Source: Colias croceus
Taxonomy: Eukaryota > Arthropoda > Insecta > Lepidoptera > Pieridae
Length of the DNA: 64,000 nucleotides
Assembly: GCF_905220415.1 (NCBI RefSeq)
Contig: NC_059567.1
Coordinates: 1,860,001 to 1,924,000 of the forward strand
Direction: 5' to 3'
The stretch's first letter is position 1. The number at the start of each line of letters is the position of its first letter. Positions 43,602-55,530 of this stretch are shown here, piece by piece. Made by a program: the position numbers and the translations under genes. Under the pieces are notes generated by a model. The model ran no database searches, was not told where the DNA came from, and worked only from the letters and a program-made list of their open reading frames with translations.

Positions 43602-46527
43602 CTAGCTGGTGCGTTGTGCGCGGGCTGCAAGCAGCCCGCGAGCCCCTTTTGCCCCTGGGTTGAAGCAATAGGGCAGTCATTTGAAAATATATTCGAATTT
43701 TCTGTCCATTTGTTACATCTGCTAACAGCGATTCTACAGTCAGTCGTTAATGCTTATAAATTCCCCATTCAAGTATTTTCCACTCCGGGAGGCTGTCCAC
43801 CTTCGAGGGAGCGTAGTGCGCGGGCTGCAAGCAGCCCGCGAAGCATCCCAGGGCAGAAATCTTCAGTCATTTGAAAATGCATTCGAATTTCCTATCCATT
43901 TGTTACATCTCCTAACAGCGATTCTACAGTCAGTCGGTAATGCTTATAAATTTCCCATTCAAATATTTTCTATTCCGGGGGGCTGTCCACCTTCGAGGTT
44001 GCGTGGTGCGCGAGCTGCAAGCAGCTCGCGGCTCATCCCAGGGCAGAAATCTTCAGTCATTTGAAAATGCATTCGAATTTCCTTTCCATTTGTAACATCT
44101 GCTAACAGCGATTCTACAGTCAGTCGAAACTGCTTATAAAATACTTATTCAAATGTTATTAAATTTTTGAAACGTCTTATCGATAGCGGGCAGTGACTTT
44201 TCATAATAAACTGTTCAAGAGTTAACCTAACACGCTCGTCGCTTCGCTCCTCGCTACCTATTTGAATATTTAGGCCGGCCGCTGCCGCGACTCGCTCGCT
44301 TCGCTCGCTTGGCTCGTGCGATAGGTAGTTCAAAAGTTAACCTAACAGGCTCGTCGCTTCGCTCCTCGCTACCTATTTGAATATTTAGGCCGGCCGCTGC
44401 CGTGACTCGCTCGCTTCGCTCGCATGGCTCGTGTGGTAGTTCAAAAGTTAACCTTACACGCTCGTCGCTTCGCTCCTCGCTACCTAAACTGCTTATAAAT
44501 TACTTATTCAAATATTGGTAAAATTTTTGAAACGTCTTATCGATAGCGGGCAGTGACTTTTCATAATAAACTGTTCAAGAGTTAACCTAACACGCTCGTC
44601 GCTTCGCTCCTCGCTACCTATTTGGATATTTAGGCCGGCCGCTGCCGCAACTCGCTCGCTTCGCTCGCTTGGCTCGTGCGGTAGGTAGTTCATAAGTTAA
44701 CCTAACACGCTCGTCGCTTCGCTCCTCGCTACTTCTTTGAATGTTTACGCCGGCCGCTGACGTGACTTGCTCGCTTCGCTCGCTTGGCTAGTGCAGTAGT
44801 TCAAAAGTTAACCTAACTCGCTCGTCGCTTCGCTCCTCGCTACTTCTTTGAATATTTACGCCGGCCGCTGACGTGACTCGCTCGCTTCGCTCGCTTGACT
44901 CGTACGGTAATTCAAAAGTTAACCCAACACGCTCGTCGCTTCGCTCCTCGCCACCTATTTCAATATTTACGCCAGCCGCTGCCGTGATTCGCTCGCTTCG
45001 CTCGCTTGGCTCGTGCGGTAGTTCAAAAGTTAATAAATATTTTCTACTCCGGGAGGATGTCGACCTTCGAGGTTGCGCGGTGCGCGGGCAGCAAGCAGCC
45101 CGCGGGGCCGTCTTTTGCCGTTGCTATTCAATTACCCTTCCTACTATGGAAATTTCCATCCAAAATTTTCGAAAAAAAAAATTTCGCTTTTTAACAAAAA
45201 AATTTATATGCCTGGAAGCGGACCAAGTTTTGAAGTATTTTTTACTTCGGTGACCCCGATCTACCTGTCACCGATTCAGAGAACCGTTGAATTTCGTGAT
45301 GTATGGAAAATGGAAACCAAGGGTCGGAGGGAGATTCTGAGTATGCAGTTTTGTAAATCTGGCCGATTAGAGCACAGAAGTCAATTTTCAAACCGATCGT
45401 CAAGAAACCGGCGCCACAATCTTGCCTCGAAAAATCGGCCATTTTTGAAAAAAAAATGGCGTCCAATTTGAAATTTATCGATTGCCCTGGTAGCGCCCCA
45501 TCTTCCTGATTATTTTTTAGTTCTACACCCCCCACCTATCTCGCGCCGTTTCGGAGAGCCGTCGAATTTTGCGTTGTATGAAACTTGGAAACCAGCGGTG
45601 GAAACTCGATTATGAATATGCCAACTTAATGTGTGGCTCGATTGAAGCCCCTGTGCCAAGTTTCAGCGTGATCGGCCCAGCGATGGCCGTTTTAGAATTT
45701 GTATGGCGGCGGCCATTTTTTCCGCCATTTTGAATTTTTTTCACTATCTGTGGTAATTGCTCAAGGTCTACTACAAGTTTAGTTTGAGCACCCCAGATGT
45801 AGCTGCTACCGTTTGCGCGGGCCGTTGACCGTCTCCGCGGGCTGTGACAAAGTTCAAGATTTCGGATTTTTCTGGATATCCTGGGAGCTGGGCGAGTACA
45901 AACGTGGTGAGAGTGTGTTTCCGCGTTGCGCCACCTCGTCTAAATTTACGTTTTTATGTTTGCGCCAAAAATGGAAAAATTCCAAAATCGAGCGTCCCAC
46001 TGTGGCTCCCTGGTAGCGTCCCAGGGTGGTGATCATTTTTAGTTTCGACACCCCCCACCCAACTCGCACCGTTTCCGCGGGCCGTTGGAGTTTACGTTGT
46101 ATGGAAGTTGGAAACGGGGGCCCGGAGCCACTCGAACGGGGCACCGATCGATTCGCCGGCTCGAACAGAGCACGTGTACCAAATTTGAGACGTAAGGATT
46201 CATAAACGGCGATTTTGGCAAAGTACGGCGGCCATCTTGTTTTCGCGAAAATCCCCATTTTTCCACCTCCCCTGGTAATCGCCACCAGTTCCGAGCATTT
46301 TTTGTTCAGACACCCCCCCTCCAGGTGGCACCGTTTCTGCGCACCTCCAGGGGTCCACTCTCTTGTCCAGGGTGTTGGAGATGTCAATATTTTTCCGGTG
46401 GTCACTCGGCGCACCTCTACACGATCACGTCGAAATCCCCCCCACTTTCCACGTAGTTTCCGAGAAAAGCGATGTCAGTCAGTCAGTGAGTGAGTGAGTG
46501 GTAGTGTAGCTTTATATATATGTAATA
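43602..46527 (-). mobile_element. Helitron unit D of the train
   Basis: 2926 bp. CTAG at 43602-43605; only three hairpin monomers (43619, 43819, 44009), two fewer than the other units, but a longer 115-bp block (44580-45030), which explains the length. The later 115-bp monomers have diverged (TACTTCTTTGAAT). Modules start near 45210, 45487, 45750, 46009 and 46270. At its 5' side it meets H1' directly, after TATAAAGCTACACTACC (minus). Confidence 0.8.
45854..46414 (-). CDS. Unit D frame of 186 codons across the 260-bp modules, doubtful
   Basis: Counterpart of the frame in unit B, opening with MRRVTTGKILTSPTPW and ending in IQKNPKS. The frame is kept in all four units despite substitutions, but recent unit amplification explains that without selection. 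Confidence 0.2.
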   Translation of the reverse strand: MRRVTTGKILTSPTPWTREWTPGGAQKRCHLEGGCLNKKCSELVAITRGGGKMGIFAKTRWPPYFAKIAVYESLRLKFGTRALFEPANRSVPRSSGSGPPFPTSIQRKLQRPAETVRVGWGVSKLKMITTLGRYQGATVGRSILEFFHFWRKHKNVNLDEVAQRGNTLSPRLYSPSSQDIQKNPKS

Positions 46528-46680
46528 CTAGCTGTGCCCGCGACTTCGTCCGCGTGGAATAGCGACTGCATAGTAGTTACTACTTTACATACAATTATTT
46601 AGTAAACACGTACTACCATAAACAATTCATAGAATTGTTAATAGAATTTATTACTAATCTAAGCTAAAAAACTTACGTAC

Positions 46681-47621
46681 TTTCCGGAAATCCGGGGCAT
46701 TTTCCGGGGATATCCAGAAAATGCCTGTAAAATATCTGGAAAATCCCCCGGAAAATGTGTGAAAATGTCCGGGAAATACCCGGAAAATATCCGGAAAATG
46801 CGTGAAAATGCGTGAAAATGTTCGGGAAAAGCGTGGAAAATGCCTGAAAAATCGCCGGAAAATGCCTGAAAAATCGCCGGAAAATGCCAGGGAAATGTCT
46901 GGAAAATATCCGGAAAAAGCGTGGAAAATGCTTGGAAAATCCCCGGAAAATGCCTGAGAGATGCCCAGAAAATGCCCGGAAAATATTCAAAAAATGCGTG
47001 AAAATGTCCGGAAAAGGCGTGGAAAATGCCTGGAAAATTCCCGGAAAATGTCTGGAAAATGCCTGGAAAATCCCCGGAAAATGCGTGAAAATGTCCGGAA
47101 AAAGCGTGGAAAATGCCTGGAAAATCTCCGTAAAATGTCAGGGAAATGTCAGGGAAATGTTCAGAAAATGCCTGGAAAATATCTAGAAAATATCCGGAAA
47201 ATGCGTGAAAATGTCCGGAAAAAACGTGGAAAATGCCTAGAAATCCCCGGAAAAATGTCAGGGAATGTCCGGAAAATGCTTGGGAAATGCCTGGAAAATG
47301 CCTGGGAAATATCTGGAAAATATCCGGAAAAAGCGTGGAAAATGCATGGAAAATCCCCGGAAATTTCCTGGGAATTACCCAGAAAATTCCCGGAAAATAT
47401 CTGGAAAACGCGTGAAAATGTCCGGAAAAGCGTGGAAAATGCCTGGATAATCTCCGGAAAATGTCAGGGAAATGTCAGGAAAATGCCTGGGAAATGCCTG
47501 GAAAATATCTGGAAAATATCCGGAAAATGCGTGAAATGGTCCGGAAAAGGCGTGGAAAATGCCTGGAAAATATCCGGAAAATGCGTGAAAATGTCCGGAA
47601 AAAGCGTGGAAAATGCCACTT
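46681..47621. repeat. 15-bp-based minisatellite in H1'
   Basis: Mirror image of 26940-27880. Here the 226-codon frame (46961-47641) is on the plus strand. Confidence 0.9.
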
Positions 47622-48724
47622 CAAATTTGCGAAGTAATTAAAGCAGACAACCAAAAAAAGAAAAAGAAAGCTAAAATCTTTCATATTAAATGTATATGGG
47701 ATATTCATATTTCATATTATGTACTTAATGTATGGGAGGGTTTAAAGATATTTTTTTTTTTGATATTTCTCGATTTATTTAAAAAAAATGATTACGGCCA
47801 TTATTAGGTTAAGTACTTTCGATATCAGTTTAAAGTTTTTTGTTATCTGTAATACTTACAAAAAAAAATCGCCTGTGCACACTGAACGATTACACCTTGT
47901 ACATGAATGCCTTAGCAAATGTTCGCCGTGATTATTTAAATGATCATAATTTTTTTTATTAATGAACCAATTGACATGAATTAAACACTAAATGACAAAA
48001 AAAATTAACTACAGTTTTGGGTTCGGGATCAATTTAATAATTACACCTGCTAATATTTTTTTACATATTTTCATTGTATAAAATCGTAACATAATTTCCT
48101 TTATGTATTGTTCTATTAACACATAGATAATATCTTCCCAAGGTACTAAATTTTAATAAAAAAGTTGTTTTTGTTATTTATATCTAAAAAAGAGTATTTA
48201 TATTAGACAGAAATAAACATAAAATTTTTATAAGTTTTATGGAAGCTGAATGTAATGCAAATGGGCAAATATAAAAGTAAAATTAGGTATTTAAAATAAA
48301 TAAATGAAACAACTACCAATTACAGAAAAACTTCTTTTTCGGTTGAAAATTGCTGGATCATGAGTATAATTCTTTATCTCTTACCTTGGGCAGTCTGGAA
48401 GAGATCGCTAGTAAGCGATAAGACCGCCTTATGTACATACCGTGTTAATCCATTTGGTATGATTGTAAATATTTTACTTGGTGTGGTACGTATATTACCA
48501 CACCAATTGATAAATAATATGTACTCTGATCCCAGTACGATCTGTACCGCGATAGCCATAACGATAATAAAACAATCAGATGACAGTAAAGCACGATTAA
48601 AAATCATACTTGTACAGTAGTTGTGAGTGCAATATTTACGTTTCAAAATAACATTTTTTTTGGTACTAAAACGTAGGTAGATTCTCACGCACGCACGCTG
48701 ATACGTGGTTGGCTGCCCCTTTTC

Positions 48725-49122
48725 TCATTCCCGAAAAATATCCTCTAAAATTACCCAAGATTCTTCCAATGATTGTACCATACGTTGGAAATTAACTTTA
48801 GGCAACAATTGACCACGCGCCAGGATACTTATTTCTACTACATCCTCACGCAAATCGTTAATTTTTATGAATATTGAATCTGTAAATAAAAAAAAATGAA
48901 AAGATTACTTAACCTAATTTTATTAAAAAGCTACTAACAAATAAAATTCTACCAAGAACTAAAGTGACCTTCTTTGGGCGTTTAATATAGTCTTGTAAAA
49001 GTTATACATAAAAATAAAATTTCATCATTTTCTTATTTTGTCGTAACTTCAATTCTAATTAAAAACATGAGTCTAACTATATAATTAATTAATAAAGAAT
49101 AAATATAAAAGCTACAACTTAC
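48725..49122 (-). pseudogene. Captured exon fragment with intron in H1'
   Basis: Identical to 25439-25836 in H1: donor at 49122, acceptor at 48880, stop of the open segment at 48725-48727. Confidence 0.45.
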
Positions 49123-49901
49123 CTTTTGTGGGAACGCAAGAAGGATTTTTAAAATGTCACAATTAACTGTTAATAGTGTCTTGTTTGACATCAAATAATA
49201 AACATCTACCCTCACTTGTAAAATTTTATTTAGTTTATTCACATAAAATATAAGCACCTGAAGTGGACTCTGGGAAGACATGGGTTAAAAAGTTAAATAA
49301 ATAAGTACAATTAAAAACCCCACCAACATCATATTATTTAATTTTAATTATAAATTTGCAAGAAGCGTTAAACATGTAAATTGATTTGATTTTAATGAAG
49401 TCTCATAGATGGCGCTGTTTCAAATTTGTCTTTATACTACTAAGATTCATTAAACTGTTTCTCTGCCAAAATTACGTAAATGACGTAGTTTTTATAGTGT
49501 AAAGCTAGATAATAGCGTGGCTTACCCAAAAACAACATTTAAACATGAGTCTTTAGATTGTACGCTGTGTAATACACGGAATACGTTAGAAAAATAAAGG
49601 TTCACAGCTCCTCCCCCGGAGGTGATAGCATGATAATGTGTATATAAAAGCCTCACCCGACCTGTTAGTAATATTCATGCAAAATTTGAAGTCAATCTAT
49701 GCGGTACTTTTCGAGATTAGCTCGGACAAATATACAGACAAACAGACAAACAGACAAACCGACAAACAGACAAACAGACAAAAATTCTAAAAACTATGTT
49801 TTTGGCTTCTATATCGATTATAGATCATGGATTATGTATTCTTTTAAAAAAATATTCAATGTACAGTTTTGACTTTCCTACGATTTTATTATATGTATAG
49901 A

Positions 49902-52416
49902 TACCGAGTATGCCTAGTATAGTCAAATCTCATTTCAATAGAAAATGTACAACATGTGCACAATGCATGTCACTTACATGCATGCAGAATGTTCGATATA
50001 TCCCAAACGGTCAAGGGCGGCTGCGATTCGCCGATCGATTTTATCTCGTCAGATTTAGAACTTTATATTTATGAACTAAGCTGCTAAAAGTGTAAAGCTT
50101 TAGTATGCAGTACATTAAGGATTACACTGATAGATTTTACCTTAAGATAATTTGAGTTTGTATGTATGTATAATTGTATAAGCATGGTGATTTTCAGCAG
50201 TAGATCCGTTGGTAAGTTGGTCATAAAAATCTGTTAACAAATAAAGTAACAATTTACGAGTATAACATCTATCATTATGTTTACATGGACTTAGTACTAA
50301 GTACTTAGTGCTTGTCGCACGAGTAAGCCTCAATATTAACAAATGAGAGTATTAAAAATACTCCTACGTACTACTCCTATAGTAGAAGGTATCACGGACC
50401 AACAATTCAATGAACACTTGTCAGTACAGCTTGTCGATTAACTAACCGTGTAAACAGGCCATAACAGTATTCTAATTAATTTTTATCACTCTCTGGATAA
50501 TACTTTCTCATTCTTATAAATATTTTTTTTTGGTAACAAAACATCTTTCTATTGGAAATTTATTCTCCGATTTCTATACCTAACTAGCTGCTCCACGCGG
50601 TTTCACCCCCGTGGCTCCACTCCTGTTGGTCGTAGCGTGATGATATATAGCCTATAACCTTCCTCGATAAATGGGCTATCTTACACCGAAAGATATTAAG
50701 ATATCTGTCTGTCTGATGTAAGCATCAGACCAGTAGTTCCCGAGATTAGCGCGTTCAAACAAACAAACAAACTCTTCAGCTTTATAATATTAATATAGAT
50801 AAAAAAATCTTAATGTGAAGAAGAGTTGACAATTACAGAGGTATAATATAAAACTTAGTAAGTGATTCACAATTTTTATTCTATTTCTATTCAGAATAAA
50901 TTGCTCTGAACGGGGACACGTTTAACCGTGGTAGTCGAGATAAATGTGATTTGCTGTCACGGATCAAATGCTGATGTTTATTCGCCTTGCTAAATCACGA
51001 ACAGAATAAAGGAAAAATCATTAAAACTAAACATGAGAATATACTCGTATGGATGTGTTTTTTTTATTGTACTTTCGATAAAAGAAAGAAAAGTGATACT
51101 TTTCTGTCACAGTTTTCTGTGCTAAAAAGTAAGCTTTTTATCTATTATACTTTTTTGGCAACGCTCTATAATCTATTATCAACCAGTTAGTTTGAATACA
51201 TGTCCACAAGTATGTATATGTATCTTCACTGTGAAACATGTCATGATTAATATTTTTCATCATATTATTATAAACACAACAAAGTACTAATTCATATACA
51301 AATTAATACCACATAATATAAAACCATAGTCGTAAGTGTATGATGATAGAGTGGTGCCTACACGTGTGCTAGAATAATCTCCTCGTACATTTTGCCAAGC
51401 ATGTTTAATTCCTATGTAATACGAAGCAAGCCTATTGGCTTAATCCGAGCGTAGTTCAAACCTGCGATGTACTGAGAAAATACATGGAGTAGTGTTCTGA
51501 AGATAATACAAATGGTGTCTACTACAGTATAACAGGGAAACGAATGGAGAAGTATGACTGGTAAATGGACGTAATTGTTAATATTGATTTATTTCTGTTA
51601 CAAAAAATATTTATATTAGTTTATAATATATATACTAGTTTATTTATACTAGTTTTAGTGTACTTATCCTAGTGCAATGTACGTAGTAGTTCTATTTAAT
51701 TAAAAAAAATACGATAAGATGTATTAACACCAAGCTTACGAAGTATATTTCAAAAATATAATAAATACAGTGTGAGGCAAGGAATTAAGAATAAATTCTA
51801 TCCCTAGTCCCAAAACAAAGGATATCGAAATGTTTATATGCATATAAAGGAAAAAACTATAATGGTGAGTATCGTAGCCCGTAGCAGTTGCTACACAAGT
51901 GCTACGAACACTTAACATGATTCAATGTAAATTTTAACTGAACGTAAAAAGTAAATGAAAGCATTCAATTTTAGTAGTTAGGATTAATGAAAGAAATGTA
52001 TTATAGCTAAGTTAAAATAAGCAATACTATTTACCAACCATCTACTATATCACAAGAAGACACAAACAATATATCAGCAAATTTATAGAGACAACCTAAC
52101 AATCAACGTATTTCGCAGATCATTTCACGTAGTTAGCATTTTTGTAGCTGTGCTACATGGTGCTACGAGCAACGGCTACGGAATATTTGCATCAGCCATC
52201 GAAAGGTAGCGCTTCGAAATGCCTACATTGCACTACTAAGAGTGTTTCTACATTTCATAATTGAGCAATGATGGTATTTTTTGTATGAATCTTGTAAACT
52301 TAACCATGTTTACATTTTCTCATCTATCGTTTTTAATAATAATATCCTAATTGATTGATCAAGTCTGCCTAAAATATAAACAAGTTATATGGTATAAGTT
52401 TTCTCTTATTATATAA
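49902..52416. other. AT-rich intergenic sequence between Helitrons
   Basis: Apart from the 216-bp Helitron at 50584-50799 I see no gene or RNA. Short frames (50142-50342, 50987-51190, 51736-51918) lack homology that I recognise and have no codon signature. The first 100 bp resemble 29150-29215. Confidence 0.5.
50584..50799 (-). mobile_element. 216-bp Helitron
   Basis: The minus-strand 5' end TCTATATTAATATTATAAAG is at 50799 with A outside. The 3' end CCACGGGGGTGAAACCGCGTGG...CAGCTAG is at 50584 with T outside. The 3' hairpin CCACGGG/CGCGTGG is imperfect. It contains the phrase gaacgcgctaatctcggga also seen at 29335-29360, so both are one family. Confidence 0.8.
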
Positions 52417-53420
52417 TCTATACATATAATAAAATCGTAGGAAAGTCAAAACTGTACATTGAATATTTTTTTAAAAGAATACCTGGGCCGTGATCTATAA
52501 TCGATATAGAAGCCAAAAACATAGTTTTTAGAATTTTTGTCTGTTTGTCTGTTTGTCTGTTTGTCTGTTTGTCTGTTTGTCTGTATGTTTGTCCGAGCTA
52601 ATCTCGAAAAGTACTGCATAGATTGACTTCAAATTTTGCATGAATATTACTAACAGGTCGGGTGAGGCTATAGGCTACATATTATCAAGCTATCACCTAC
52701 GGGGGAGGAGCTGTGAACCTTTATTTTTCTTACGTATTCCGTGTATTACGACAGCGTACAATCTAAAGACTCATGTTTAAATGTTGGTTTCGAGTAAGCC
52801 ATGCTATTATCTAGCTTTACAAAATAAAAACTATGTCATTTACGTAATTTGGGCAGAGAAACAGTTTAATGAATTTAGTAGTATAAAGACAAATTAGAAA
52901 CAGCGCCATCTATTAAATGTTATAAAAATCAATTCAATTTACACGTTAACTATTGGAAATTAATAATCAAATGACGCATATATAAATGTTGTTTGACAAT
53001 ATCTATATTGACACTATAAAAATTATGCCATTTAAGTAACTTGGGAAGAGAAACATAGCTTAAAGAATGTAAGTTGTATAATGTTAATTTTGTAACAGCG
53101 CCATCTATGAGATTTCGTAAAAATCAAATCAATTTACATGTTAACACTACTGAACACAATGTTAAAAATTAATAATTTAAATATAATTATGTTATTTATT
53201 TATTTAACTCTTTAACCCATATCTTCCGTTCCCTATAAGATATATTTCGTGTAAATAATAAACTACATTTTTTTAAAGTGAGGGTAGATGTTTATTATTT
53301 TAAGTAAAAATAGACACCATTATCTACAGTTAATCTAATGATTGTGTTCCAAAGAGTATAATAATATATTGTTGTGTTCATTAGTTACAATTTTAAAAAT
53401 CTTCGTGTTTTATAAATTTA

Positions 53421-53615
53421 CTAGCTTACCGCCCGCGGCTTCGTCCGCTTTGTCTAAAACCTAATAAATTATGTACTAAAACCTTCCTCTTGAATCAGTC
53501 TATCTATTAAAAAAACCGCATCAAAATCTGTTGCGAAGTTTTAAAGATTTAAGCATACAAAGGGACATAGGGACACAGGGACACAGAAAGCGACTTTTTT
53601 CATACTATGTAGTGA
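53421..53615 (-). mobile_element. 195-bp Helitron nested in H4
   Basis: The minus-strand 5' end TCACTACATAGTATGAAAAA is at 53615, the 3' end AGCGGACGAAGCCGCGGGCGG...CTAG at 53421. The surrounding bases follow the A|T rule. H3 carries the same insertion, cut at 59906. Confidence 0.75.
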
Positions 53616-53708
53616 TATTTATAAAGCAATTGAATGCCATAAAACAAAAAATATCAAATGCAATCTTCGTGTTTTGTGAATTTTCACCATCATGCGTTCC
53701 CACAAAAG

Positions 53709-54110
53709 GTAAGTTGTTACTTACAGGTATTTATTGAAATGAAATGAAATGAAATGAATGATTCTTTTATTATTTTGAGGTGCATTGGGAACAGAAGTTT
53801 TTGATAAAATTTTATTTGTAAGTAGTTTTTTTTATAGATTTACAGTTAACTTTTGATTTTTTTATTTACAGATTCAATGCTAATAAAATTATATCGCCTT
53901 TGGAAGACGATTTCTGCTGATATTTTTACTACACCACTTGAAAATTGATGATTTGATGATAAAGACAGTAGCAGCGAGGATTAAGTGGAAATTAGTAATC
54001 ATCCGCTTCGTCAATTTTTGACTGAAGTTAATGTCCAACGTCCAATGGTTCAATCATTGGAAGTATCTCGGGAAATTTTGGAGGATATTTTTCAGGAAGG
54101 AGAGGAGGGG
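53709..54110 (+). pseudogene. Captured exon fragment with intron in H4
   Basis: CCCACAAAAG then GTAAGT (donor 53709) and TTTACAG (acceptor 53871). After it a segment containing LYRLWKTISAD, two stops, and then FDDKDSSSED and MVQSLEVSREILEDIFQEG. Acidic stretch and helix-like end suggest a true protein fragment, but frames are broken and I cannot name it. Confidence 0.45.
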
Positions 54111-55317
54111 TAGCCAACCACATATCAAACTACTACGTTTTAGTACCGAAAAAATTTTTATTGCCAAATGAAACGTAAATTTTGCACTCACAACTTTACA
54201 AGTAATGTTTTTATTTTGACTTTGCGGTTATCTGATTATAATATTTATCGTTATGGCTATCGACGTACCGACCGTACTGGGATCAGAGTAGGTACATGAT
54301 ATACAGTTCATCATCCAGGATTGCTTAGAGCATTTTCACACTGAAAAAGATGTTTTCTTTGAATCGTAGTTGCTTCATTTATTTATTTTTAATCATTTTA
54401 CATAATATGTTTTATATTTTATAAATATATCATTTTCATTATTTAAGTAGATAAAATAAATTATGTAACGGTTTTATAAGAAAACACATTATAGTTAGGC
54501 GACGGTGATTTCTTCCAGGCAAAAGATATTCATCAGCTCAATAAAATTGAACAGTAGGTATGTTAGTTATTCTTTAGATTCACAATTGTAATGAGCATTT
54601 CCGCATGCAAGTTGTATCGTAGTTTAGATATATCATAGTTTTTACATATTAAAGTTCCAACAAAACCCTCAAATTTTTTAGTAGAGTTGAGCAAGATAAT
54701 TTGAAAAATGTGCCGTGTTAAGTATTATAGAAAAGGTTAGTTCGTTGGTAATTATTATTTCTTCTTCATTTACATGTTGTTAGTAAAAATAAACTTTAAC
54801 TAACAGTCAAAGTAGTCAAAGTATAATATTGTAACATTCATTCATCATTTTTTGTATAGGCGATATTAACGTAGTATGTTCTTTTTGTAATGCTTTATAG
54901 TGTAGTAAGGCGAGTCGGCTTTCGTTTGAAGATACACCGGAACCTTTCACAAAATCACTACTTTTAGAGGAACATACTGTGCAATTAGCGTTTAGCTACT
55001 ATTATGTATTCTGTGGTGCAATGTAAACTGTTATTAGACAATATTCGCTCTTATAGTAGTGCGTTTCAAATGATCCTTTGGTGCTCAATAATTATCAGAA
55101 GATCCGTTAATGCTTACTTTTAAGATACAAGGTCAAGTTTACCATTTGATAGGATCCCTTTTGCCTGAAGGCCAAGCTAAGTTTGTTTAAATATATTTTG
55201 TATTCGACTACAACGAATCGTGGAATACAAGAAATCAATATTTCTCAAATTTAAAACTGAACTCATTTCACAATTTTAGAACAGGTTAATTCGTATGTAT
55301 GCAGTTTTAAATCGACA

Positions 55318-55530
55318 TTAGAAGCTTTTCCTCAAGATGGTGATATCGGCACTCAGGAACTCCCTGGACGTGTTATAACGCCCAGGCCACAGTATTACAA
55401 TTTTTCCTACAGTAGGGCGACGAATATATTTTCGCATAGCAACGGAGGGGAACTCGCGGGGGGTCAAGTGACGCGGGCCACGTACCACAAACATGCTTAG
55501 TTTGTGGTATCGAGCGCGAAAGATAGTCAT
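55318..55530 (-). CDS. Conserved 70-codon frame in H4, unknown
   Basis: Antisense to H4, equal in length to the frames in H2 and H3. It begins MTIFRARYHKLSMFVV and contains REFPSVAMRKYIRRPTVG. GC content is well above its surroundings. Function not recognised. Confidence 0.3.
   Translation of the reverse strand: MTIFRARYHKLSMFVVRGPRHLTPREFPSVAMRKYIRRPTVGKIVILWPGRYNTSREFLSADITILRKSF

Larger units (their letters stand above)
46528..49901 (-). mobile_element. Helitron H1', 3374 bp, inverted copy of H1
   Basis: Same length as H1 and practically identical; one visible difference is G for T at the position matching 27650. The minus-strand 5' end TCTATACATATAATAAAATC is at 49901, with A outside (T at 49902 on the plus strand). 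The 3' CTAG is at 46528-46531. The minisatellite lies at 46681-47621, the captured exon at 48725-49122. It closes the Helitron train on the right. Confidence 0.92.

Noticed and set aside
30398..45030. AACCTAAC in the 115-bp monomers as telomeric repeat
   Set aside because: One short match per monomer, not in tandem; no TTAGG array is visible.
29386..46527. Regularly spaced hairpin repeats as a CRISPR array
   Set aside because: Whole monomers are repeated without unique spacers, in a eukaryotic transposon setting, and no cas-like gene is present.
28034..46527. One giant Helitron or palindromic amplicon bounded by H1 and H1'
   Set aside because: H1 has its own precise empty site in LINE-A flank and H1' ends at unit D, so they are independent insertions of the same family.
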